Assembly (NCBI GenBank): GCA_016195585.1
Contig: JACPZJ010000165.1
Location: 1-5,740, forward strand
Reading direction: 5' to 3'
Length of the DNA: 5,740 nt
Source of the DNA: Nitrospirota bacterium
GTDB taxonomy: Bacteria > Nitrospirota > CAKKRA01 > 9FT-COMBO-42-15
Shown here: piece by piece, positions 1-5,431 of the stretch
Numbering within the stretch: position 1 is the first letter of the stretch
How the letters are laid out: each line of letters begins with the position of its first letter
Position numbers and translations under genes: made by a program
Notes under the pieces: model-generated
Database searches by the model: none
What the model was told of the DNA's origin: nothing
What the model saw: the letters and a program-made list of their open reading frames with translations, nothing else

Positions 1-1
1 A

Positions 2-2269
2 TCTGTTCTCTCTGGAGATGTAAAGTCCAAGGAAATTATACTTAATACCCCTGAGTGGTACAAAAAAAATGAAATTGGCCTTCACCTCGGCGTATCTGTA
101 AACAGTGTCAAACCAAAAGAAAAAATTATAATCACAGATGCTGGTGATGTTTATACCTTTGACAAGCTTCTTATAGCAGCAGGCAGCTATGCCTTTATCC
201 CGCCGATTAAAGGGGTAAAAACCAGAGGCAAACTGACCCCCGGTATTTTCACCTTTAGAAATCTGGATGATACCCAAGCCATGCTCAATTGGGCAAAGAA
301 TAGCAGAAAGGCAATTGTGGTAGGCGGAGGGCTTTTAGGGCTTGAGGCAGCGCGGGGGCTCGCCCTTCAGGGGATAGAGGTTGCTGTTGCCCATTTAATG
401 GATAGGCTCATGGACATGCAGCTTGATACTGCTTCCGCAGCGATTTTGAAAAAAGAGATTAATAAACTCGGCATTAATGTATTGCTGGGGCATTGCGCAG
501 AGAAGGTTATTGGCAATGGCCGTGTAAATGCCCTTCGTTTTACTAATGGCAAGGTTTATGAGGCAGATATGATTGTGATTGCAGCAGGCATTCGCCCCAA
601 TGTTGAATTGGCCAGAGAGGCTGGCCTTAAGGTGAATCAGGGGATTGTTGTGGATGATTATATGCAGACCAGCAATCCTGACATATATGCAGTTGGTGAA
701 TGCGCAGAGCATCGTGGAAAGGTCTATGGGATTGTAGCGCCTTTGATGGAGCAGGCAAGGGTGGCAGCAAATGCGATTGCAGGGAATTTCACGCTTCGCT
801 ATGAGGGTTCAGTAGTAGCGACTAAACTTAAGGTTGCAGGCATCCCATTGGCCTCTATAGGAAATTTTTATGAAGAGAGTGCGGGGTGCGAGGCGCTGGT
901 TTATAGCGATCCGGGGGCCTCGCTCTACAAGAAGGCAGTAATTCAGGGAGGGAGGGTAGTTGGGGCTATTCTTCTTGGAGATCTGGGTGAGTATAATCGT
1001 TTTTATGAATATATAAAAAATCAGGAGGACATTACCCTTCAGAGAAAATCTTTGCTGATTGGCCAGCCCAGTAATATTCCTTCTGTAGCCTCAATGCCGG
1101 ATAGCGCCACTGTCTGCGGCTGTATGGGTGTAAGCAAGGGCGCCATTGCCAAGGCCATAGAGGAATACGGCCTGACAAGTAAAGAGGAGGTTTCTGAAAA
1201 AACAAAGGCATGCACCTCCTGCAAAGGATGCGCCCCTTTGATTGATCAGATATTACAGGATGTCTTGGGAGGAGAGTATATCAGGCAGGAAGGCCTGCAA
1301 TTATTCTGTAAGTGCCTTCCAATGGCATGGGAAGATATTAAAAAAGAGGTTATTGCACGAGAACTTAAATCAGTGAGTGAGATACTCGAGACTCTTGGGA
1401 ATGGCAAGGGATGCGAGGCCTGCAAACCGGGTCTTAATTATATGCTTTCGGAACTTTATCTAAATGATTATGAATATGAGGATGATGCGTGTTTAGTTGA
1501 TGACCGATTTCATGCCAATATCCAGAAGGATGGCACCTTTTCTGTAGTTCCCCGCATCTATGGCGGTGTGACAACCCCTGAACAGCTTCGGCGTATAGCT
1601 GATGCTGCAGATAAATACAATGTGCCAATGGTAAAGATTACAGGGGGACAGCGAATTGATCTAATAGGAATACAAGGTGAACAGCTTTCATCGGTCTGGT
1701 CAGATATTGGATTGCCCTCTGGTCATGCATATAGTAAGGCAGTGCGCACCTGTAAGACCTGTGTAGGCGACACATTCTGCCGCTTTGGGGTTCAGGATTC
1801 TATAGCATTGGGGATAGAGATGGAGCAACGATATCAGGGAATCCCGTCTCCTGCAAAGATCAAAATGGCTGTCTCAGGCTGTCCAAGGAATTGTGCTGAG
1901 TCCGGAATCAAGGATATCGGCGTAGTGGGGATACAGACAGGGTGGGAGGTTTATGTGGGAGGCAACGGAGGGATTAAGGTAAGGGTTGCAGAACTTCTTT
2001 CTGTGGTTAAGACTAAAGAGGAGGCGCTTGACCTTACAGGTTTATTTATTCAGTATTATCGTGAGAATGCGAGATGGCTGGAGCGTACCAGTCATTTTAT
2101 TGAAAGAATAGGAATAGACCACATACGCGATGTGATTGTTGAAGATAAATTAGGTATTGTAGAACAGTTGAGGGAGCGTATTAATCAGGCTGTGGCAGCC
2201 TACAGGGATCCATGGGCTGATAGTGAGCAGTCTTATAATAAGGACTCCCTTGTAGGTATCAGGCCTTAG
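2..2269 (+). CDS. nirB: Assimilatory nitrite reductase [NAD(P)H] large subunit NirB, 5'-truncated by window edge
   Basis: Cytoplasmic enzyme reducing nitrite to ammonium with NAD(P)H through FAD, Fe-S and siroheme centres. The frame is open from base 2, so the true start and the N-terminal FAD-binding motif lie upstream; 755 residues are visible and, compared with the recalled E. coli protein, roughly 50-60 are missing. Domains in fragment numbering: the rest of the FAD/NAD oxidoreductase with NAD-binding GGGLLG at 108-113; a BFD-like [2Fe-2S] domain with C372, C374, C407, C410; a second BFD-like cluster with C436, C438, C471, C474; then the nitrite/sulfite reductase half-domain (FHANIQKDGTFSVVPR region) and the siroheme/4Fe-4S domain with C587-x5-C593 and C627-x3-C631. 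The protein ends soon after that domain, with a shorter tail than E. coli NirB. No nirD (Rieske-like small subunit) follows. Family assignment is firm; an assimilatory role is inferred from the amt/PII neighbours. Confidence 0.93.
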   Translation, partial: SVLSGDVKSKEIILNTPEWYKKNEIGLHLGVSVNSVKPKEKIIITDAGDVYTFDKLLIAAGSYAFIPPIKGVKTRGKLTPGIFTFRNLDDTQAMLNWAKNSRKAIVVGGGLLGLEAARGLALQGIEVAVAHLMDRLMDMQLDTASAAILKKEINKLGINVLLGHCAEKVIGNGRVNALRFTNGKVYEADMIVIAAGIRPNVELAREAGLKVNQGIVVDDYMQTSNPDIYAVGECAEHRGKVYGIVAPLMEQARVAANAIAGNFTLRYEGSVVATKLKVAGIPLASIGNFYEESAGCEALVYSDPGASLYKKAVIQGGRVVGAILLGDLGEYNRFYEYIKNQEDITLQRKSLLIGQPSNIPSVASMPDSATVCGCMGVSKGAIAKAIEEYGLTSKEEVSEKTKACTSCKGCAPLIDQILQDVLGGEYIRQEGLQLFCKCLPMAWEDIKKEVIARELKSVSEILETLGNGKGCEACKPGLNYMLSELYLNDYEYEDDACLVDDRFHANIQKDGTFSVVPRIYGGVTTPEQLRRIADAADKYNVPMVKITGGQRIDLIGIQGEQLSSVWSDIGLPSGHAYSKAVRTCKTCVGDTFCRFGVQDSIALGIEMEQRYQGIPSPAKIKMAVSGCPRNCAESGIKDIGVVGIQTGWEVYVGGNGGIKVRVAELLSVVKTKEEALDLTGLFIQYYRENARWLERTSHFIERIGIDHIRDVIVEDKLGIVEQLRERINQAVAAYRDPWADSEQSYNKDSLVGIRP

Positions 2270-2309
2270 CAGCATTGATCCAAAAGTTATCCGTGAGGTG
2301 CATAAGAAG

Positions 2310-2516
2310 ATGAATATTAAAGAGGAACCGGTAATATCACTAACAAAGACAGTAGAGGAGATTGAAAAGAGATTGATTACTAATGCCCTTGATAGCAGTA
2401 ACTGGGTGATTGCAAGGGCGTCAAGGAGGCTTGATATTACCGAACGGATGCTTGCCTATAAGATGAAGAAATATAATATGAATAAACAAAAAGGTAAAAA
2501 AATAACAATTTTGTAG
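2310..2516 (+). CDS. Small orphan Fis/NifA-type helix-turn-helix protein
   Basis: A 68-residue protein made almost entirely of a Fis-type (HTH_8) DNA-binding domain: an amphipathic helix (TVEEIEKRLITNALDSS), then NWVIARASRRLDITERML and AYKMKKYNM, followed by a short basic tail. The Trp before the first HTH helix and the AYK ending resemble NifA C-termini more than Fis itself. No receiver, GAF or AAA+ sigma-54-interaction region precedes it; a stop in this frame at 2253-2255 limits any upstream extension. I chose ATG 2310 because GAGGTG at 2295-2300 gives a 9-nt spacer; GTG 2298 (72 residues) is the alternative. It begins 40 nt after nirB and may be co-transcribed with it. It lies just upstream of a sigma-54-type promoter, so a role as a local DNA-binding regulator is plausible but inferred. 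It could instead be the remnant of a decayed NifA/NtrC-type activator. Confidence 0.72.
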   Translation: MNIKEEPVISLTKTVEEIEKRLITNALDSSNWVIARASRRLDITERMLAYKMKKYNMNKQKGKKITIL

Positions 2517-2563
2517 GAATTGATTAAAACTTTTTACTTTCAATGGGATAGCAAGGAGGAGGG

Positions 2564-2581
2564 TTTTTACATCAGTAAAAA
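2564..2581. repeat. A/T-rich inverted repeat TTTTTAC-ATCA-GTAAAAA
   Basis: Perfect 7-bp arms around a 4-nt centre. A further direct copy of TTTTTAC lies at 2531-2537, 33 bp upstream in the same orientation. The centre of the repeat is about 104 bp upstream of the predicted sigma-54 start site, a distance where enhancer-binding proteins often bind. It could be an operator, a weak terminator for the small HTH gene, or chance in AT-rich DNA; the stem is too AT-rich for a confident terminator. Confidence 0.3.
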
Positions 2582-2650
2582 TAAGACAAAAATGTAGGAC
2601 TTGAATTGCTCTGTATTATCTTTTGCCTGAAAAAACAAGAGGTTGCAATC

Positions 2651-2666
2651 TGGCATGATTATAGCT
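2651..2666 (+). promoter_or_regulatory. Predicted sigma-54 (RpoN) promoter for amt-glnK
   Basis: TGGCATGATTATAGCT places the invariant GG (2652-2653) and GC (2664-2665) exactly 10 nt apart, as RpoN promoters require, with a good -24 box (TGGCAT against TGGCAC). The -12 box is TAGCT rather than TTGCT. Transcription would start near 2677. It points to amt-glnK, whose homologues are commonly under nitrogen-limitation control through NtrC and RpoN. I found no TGT-N10-ACA NifA site and no recognisable NtrC dyad upstream, so the activator is unknown. Confidence 0.75.
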
Positions 2667-2740
2667 TATTATTAACATAAAAGGGGGTGAGGGAAGGAAT
2701 AATTAATAATTAGTATAGTAACTAAGTTTACCCCGTTTAG

Positions 2741-2881
2741 CAGGCTGTTGAAAAAGCCCATTTATGTCATTGCGAGGAGCGGTTTTTGCGACGAAGCAAT
2801 CTATAACTTATTGATTTATAAAGAAACGAGATTGCTTCACTTCGTTCGCAATGACGGTAATCCAAATTTTTCAACAGCCTG
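2741..2881. mobile_element. 141-bp MITE-like palindromic element with terminal inverted repeats and TTAG duplication
   Basis: The ends are a perfect 15-bp inverted repeat: CAGGCTGTTGAAAAA at 2741-2755 and its complement at 2867-2881. Inside are two more collinear inverted pairs: GTCATTGCGA at 2766-2775 with 2846-2855, and GAAGCAATCT at 2793-2802 with 2829-2838. The whole element is therefore one long imperfect palindrome with an AT-rich loop near 2803-2828. TTAG directly precedes it (2737-2740) and directly follows it (2882-2885), consistent with a 4-bp target duplication. It encodes no transposase, so it would have been moved in trans. The inner GTCATTGCGA/GAAGCAATC words are, from memory, a widely dispersed bacterial palindromic repeat; the family was not checked. 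Confidence 0.8.
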
Positions 2882-2961
2882 TTAGAGATAAATATTTAAT
2901 GGGGTTTACGAGTCAGGGGAGGGAATGTTTTATGCAGTTAACAAAAAATGGAGGAAGGATT

Positions 2962-4590
2962 ATGGAAAGGTTAAAAAGGATAGTTAGTATTATTTCACTG
3001 ATTTTTATTTTACTGCCAGTTACTCTGGCCTTTGCAGAGGAGCCAAAGGCGCCTGCTGCACAGGCTGCGCCTGCAGCCACACCTGAGTTAAAACCAGACC
3101 CATCAGGTGCAAACACAGGAGGGGCTGCAGATGTGGTCGGCGCAACTGCAGGTGCCCCGACAGCGGATGACCTGAAAAATCTTGGCCCCAAAGAGCCCCT
3201 TGCGGCAAAACTGGCGGATGTGGTCGGGCATAACAGGATAGCGGTAAATTTTGTATGGATGCTTATATGCGGCTTCTTGGTTATGTTTATGCAGGCTGGA
3301 TTTGCTTTGGCAGAGACAGGGTTCACAAGGGCTAAGAATGCAGGACATACTATGGCGATGAATTTTATGATCTATGCCATTGGTATGCTCGGTTACTGGA
3401 TTATCGGCTTTGCGATTCAGATGGGCGGAGTAGGCAATGTCGCAAGCCTCAGTGGAGGAACTGGACTGCTCGATGGTGAATTTATAATCAAGCTCTTTGG
3501 CAAGGAGTTCGGTTTGTTTGGAACAAAAGGATTCTTCCTTTCCGGTGTGACATATGATACTGCGATCTTTGCCCTCTTTTTATTCCAGATGGTGTTTATG
3601 GATACCACTGCTACAATTCCAACAGGCTCTATGGCTGAACGTTGGACATTTAAATCCTTTGTGTTCTATGGATTCTTTATCTCTATGTTTGTATATCCGC
3701 TTTATGGAAACTGGATATGGGGCGGCGGATGGCTGTCCCAGTTAGGAAAGAATTTTAGCTTGGGGCATGGGACGCTTGATTTTGCAGGCTCATCCGTTGT
3801 CCATATGACAGGAGGGGTTGCAGCGCTCGTAGGGGCTATGATCCTCGGCCCGAGGCTGGGCAAATACAGTCCTGATGGAAAACCAAACGCCTTACCCGGA
3901 CACCACATACCAATGGCGCTCACAGGATGTTTCATACTTGCCTTTGGCTGGTTTGGGTTCAATACAGGCTCAACACTTGCAGGTGGCGATCTCAGGATAG
4001 GTGTTATAGCGACAAACACTATGTTAGCGTCAGCATCAGGCGCCTTTTTTGCGCTGCTCTATATGTGGATGTTCTACGGCAAACCCGATATCTCTATGGC
4101 TGCCAACGGAATGCTGGCAGGTCTCGTTGCCATTACAGCGCCATGCGCCTATGTGAATTCCGTGTCCGCGGTCTTTATTGGAGCAGTCGCTGGAGTACTT
4201 TTATGCATAAGTATATTTTTTGTAGAGCGTGTTCTGAAGGTTGATGATCCTGTCGGTGCGGTATCGGTACATGGTGTAAACGGGGCATGGGGTCTCTTAT
4301 CACTGGGACTCTTAGCTGACGGCACTTATGGCGACGGCATGAACGGTATCACCGGAACGGTAAAGGGTTTATTTTATGGTGACCCGTCACAGTTTATGGC
4401 ACAAATTATGGGAGTAATCACCAATTTTGTGTTTGTATTTGTTACGATGTATGTGTTTTTTACCATACTGAATAAGATAGTTCCGCTCAGGGTTTCTGAA
4501 GAAGTGGAAATAGAAGGTCTCGACCAGAGCGAGGTGGCTGTGAGGGCATACCCTGAATTTACAATCCATGAAACACATAAGAGGAGGTAA
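2962..4590 (+). CDS. amt: AmtB-type ammonium transporter with signal peptide and Ala/Pro-rich N-terminal extension
   Basis: Inner-membrane trimeric ammonium channel, 542 residues. Start ATG 2962 has GGAGGA at 2950-2955 with a 6-nt spacer and begins a clear signal peptide (MERLKR, hydrophobic core, probable cleavage after AFA at residue 25). Residues 26 to about 90 form an Ala/Pro/Gly-rich periplasmic extension, making the protein longer than most Amt proteins (about 400-450). About 11 membrane helices follow, from about 93 to 506. Key residues aligned to E. coli AmtB: gate Phe F212 and F333, pore-mouth W253 and S337, D273, and the twin histidines H281 and H437. The C-terminal tail (VSEEVEIEGLDQSEVAVRAY) is the cytoplasmic segment that in homologues couples the subunits and contacts GlnK. 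The stop overlaps the Shine-Dalgarno of the PII gene, so the two are surely co-expressed. In-frame ATGs at 2851 (inside the palindromic element), 2899 and 2932 are less likely starts. Confidence 0.95.
   Translation: MERLKRIVSIISLIFILLPVTLAFAEEPKAPAAQAAPAATPELKPDPSGANTGGAADVVGATAGAPTADDLKNLGPKEPLAAKLADVVGHNRIAVNFVWMLICGFLVMFMQAGFALAETGFTRAKNAGHTMAMNFMIYAIGMLGYWIIGFAIQMGGVGNVASLSGGTGLLDGEFIIKLFGKEFGLFGTKGFFLSGVTYDTAIFALFLFQMVFMDTTATIPTGSMAERWTFKSFVFYGFFISMFVYPLYGNWIWGGGWLSQLGKNFSLGHGTLDFAGSSVVHMTGGVAALVGAMILGPRLGKYSPDGKPNALPGHHIPMALTGCFILAFGWFGFNTGSTLAGGDLRIGVIATNTMLASASGAFFALLYMWMFYGKPDISMAANGMLAGLVAITAPCAYVNSVSAVFIGAVAGVLLCISIFFVERVLKVDDPVGAVSVHGVNGAWGLLSLGLLADGTYGDGMNGITGTVKGLFYGDPSQFMAQIMGVITNFVFVFVTMYVFFTILNKIVPLRVSEEVEIEGLDQSEVAVRAYPEFTIHETHKRR
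4581..4587 (+). promoter_or_regulatory. Shine-Dalgarno of glnK at the amt stop
   Basis: GAGGAGG lies within the last codons of amt, immediately before its TAA (4588-4590), and 7 nt before ATG 4595. This strong site fixes the PII start at 4595 rather than the upstream in-frame ATG 4568. It also implies that ribosomes finishing amt mask or hand over to the PII start, giving translational coupling. Confidence 0.8.
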
Positions 4591-4594
4591 ACCA

Positions 4595-4933
4595 ATGAAA
4601 AAGATAGAGGCAATAATAAAGCCTTTTAAGCTTGACGATGTTAAGGATGCATTAAACAAGATAGGCATTCAGGGCATGACTGTGACAGAGGTAAAGGGAT
4701 TTGGAAGGCAAAAAGGCCATACAGAGGTATACAGGGGCTCTGAGTTTGTTGTTGAGTTCCTGCCAAAGACAAAGATAGAGATTGTTGTCTCTGATAAAAT
4801 GGCCAAGAAGGCGATTGATACTATTATAAAGACAGCAAGGACAGGAAAGATCGGGGACGGCAAGATATTCGTTTACCCGATAAAAGATACTATTCGTATC
4901 AGGACAGGTGAAAAGGGCCAGAAGGCCATTTAA
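4595..4933 (+). CDS. glnK: PII signal-transduction protein, Amt-linked, with Phe in place of Tyr51
   Basis: A 112-residue PII protein, the usual family length. It is a cytoplasmic trimer that senses ATP/ADP and 2-oxoglutarate and, in homologues, blocks the Amt pore by inserting the T-loop Arg47. Visible motifs: GFGRQKGH with Q39 (2-oxoglutarate/Mg site), T-loop with Y46 and R47, K58, the B-loop TGKIGDGKIF at 83-92 (PII C-terminal signature), and R101/R103. Odd point: residue 51, the Tyr uridylylated by GlnD in proteobacteria, is Phe (codon TTT at 4745-4747), within RGSEF. So it should bind ligands and Amt normally but cannot be uridylylated at that site. Ser49, the residue phosphorylated in cyanobacterial PII, is present. 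It starts 4 nt after amt, the classic amt-glnK pairing, hence the symbol; sequence alone would equally allow glnB. Confidence 0.95.
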   Translation: MKKIEAIIKPFKLDDVKDALNKIGIQGMTVTEVKGFGRQKGHTEVYRGSEFVVEFLPKTKIEIVVSDKMAKKAIDTIIKTARTGKIGDGKIFVYPIKDTIRIRTGEKGQKAI

Positions 4934-4941
4934 GAAAATTG

Positions 4942-5002
4942 GGTTCAAGCAGGGGCGAGGCAACGCCTCGCCCCTGCATCTCGGACCCTTGAGCCTCTTT
5001 TC
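4942..5002 (+). terminator. Possible intrinsic terminator after glnK
   Basis: Outside the 13-bp hairpin, GGTTCAAG (4942-4949) can pair with CTTGAGCC (4988-4995) with one G-U pair, and TCTTTTC (4996-5002) follows directly. This would make a compound terminator-like structure 8 nt after the glnK stop. The U-tract is interrupted and the stem is bulged, and G4949 would have to serve one stem or the other. Partial termination or 3'-end protection is as likely as full termination. Confidence 0.4.
4949..4977. repeat. Perfect GC-rich palindrome (REP-like) between the two PII genes
   Basis: GCAGGGGCGAGGC (4949-4961), loop AAC, then its exact complement (4965-4977): a 13-bp perfect stem. It is far more GC-rich than its surroundings, so it looks like an inserted or dispersed REP-type palindrome. 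From memory, similar GGGGCGAGGC palindromes recur between genes in many environmental bacteria. As RNA it would form a very stable hairpin at the 3' end of the amt-glnK message. Confidence 0.75.
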
Positions 5003-5030
5003 ATGCCCACTGATTTTGTCTAAAATTCCC

Positions 5031-5058
5031 TTGATTTTTAAAAAAAATGTGCTACGAT
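5031..5058 (+). promoter_or_regulatory. Predicted sigma-70-type promoter for glnB-nadE
   Basis: TTGATT (5031-5036) as -35 and TACGAT (5053-5058) as -10, 16 bp apart, with TG-C directly before the -10 (an extended -10) and an A-tract in the spacer. Transcription would begin near 5065, leaving a leader of about 24 nt before ATG 5089 that contains the AGGAGG ribosome site. It gives the second PII gene expression independent of the sigma-54 promoter before amt. Similar matches arise by chance in AT-rich DNA. Confidence 0.5.
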
Positions 5059-5088
5059 ACGATGAATTTTGGACACAGGAGGCAGGCG

Positions 5089-5427
5089 ATGAAAAAGATT
5101 GAGGCGATTATCAAACCGTTTAAACTTGATGATGTAAAAGATGCCCTTAATGAGGTAGGCATACATGGCATGACAGTAACAGAGGTCAAGGGTTTCGGAA
5201 GGCAGAAAGGGCATACAGAACTCTACCGCGGCGCTGAATATGTGGTGGAATTTCTTCCCAAGATTAAGATTGAAGCAGTTGTTTCAGATGAAGATGTTGA
5301 AAAGGTGATAGAGACAATATTAAAGACTGCAAGAACTGGAAATATCGGTGATGGAAAGATATTTGTGTATGACATAAAAGAGACTATAAGAATAAGAACA
5401 GGTGAAAGGGGAAAAGAGGCCATATAA
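5089..5427 (+). CDS. glnB: PII signal-transduction protein, NadE-linked, with canonical Tyr51
   Basis: A 112-residue PII protein matching the upstream copy at 91 of 112 positions by my count. It keeps Q39, R47, K58, the B-loop TGNIGDGKIF at 83-92, R101 and R103. Here residue 51 is Tyr within RGAEY, so it has the standard GlnD uridylylation site, and residue 49 is Ala. Other differences cluster at 68-75 (EDVEKVIE against KMAKKAID) and 107-110, making this copy more acidic on those surfaces. Start ATG 5089 has AGGAGG at 5077-5082 with a 6-nt spacer; the in-frame ATGs at 5047 and 5062 lie in or next to the promoter and lack a ribosome site. The stop is 4 nt before nadE, so the two form an operon. 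It likely signals nitrogen status to soluble targets, possibly including NadE. Confidence 0.95.
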   Translation: MKKIEAIIKPFKLDDVKDALNEVGIHGMTVTEVKGFGRQKGHTELYRGAEYVVEFLPKIKIEAVVSDEDVEKVIETILKTARTGNIGDGKIFVYDIKETIRIRTGERGKEAI

Positions 5428-5431
5428 TTCC

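Noticed and set aside
2..1300. CoA-disulfide reductase, rubredoxin reductase or sulfite reductase identity for the first gene
   Set aside because: The oxidoreductase, double BFD-like, and siroheme/4Fe-4S order is specific to NirB-type nitrite reductase.
2564..2590. Intrinsic terminator after the small HTH gene
   Set aside because: The stem is almost all A-T and is not followed by a T-run, so I list it only as an inverted repeat.
2517..2650. NifA (TGT-N10-ACA) or NtrC enhancer sites
   Set aside because: I checked the TGT and ACA trinucleotides in this stretch and none had the right spacing; no NtrC-like dyad was visible.
2687..2713. Tiny leader ORF (GTG, 8 codons) after the sigma-54 promoter
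   Set aside because: It is very short, has no run of regulatory codons or attenuator partner, and its GTG sits within a purine tract with no clear ribosome site.
2741..2881. CRISPR repeat, riboswitch or tRNA-like structure
   Set aside because: There is a single palindromic unit with target duplications, no spaced direct repeats and no conserved aptamer motifs; a mobile palindromic element explains it better.
2851..2961. Extended amt N-terminus starting at ATG 2851, 2899 or 2932
   Set aside because: 2851 lies inside the palindromic element. 2962 has a near-ideal ribosome site and directly begins the signal peptide; 2932 has a weaker but possible site (GGAGG at 2918-2922) and would only lengthen the basic N-region.
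2913..3326. Long antisense reading frame opposite the amt start
   Set aside because: It is a shadow of the Ala/Pro-rich amt region with no ribosome site or recognisable domain. The other antisense frames in the window are rejected for the same reason.
4568..4594. Upstream ATG for the first PII gene
   Set aside because: It overlaps the amt coding end and adds residues absent from the highly conserved MKKIEAIIKPFKLDDV start, which has its own ribosome site.
5047..5088. Upstream ATG for the second PII gene
   Set aside because: It falls in the predicted promoter with no ribosome site and adds non-PII residues.
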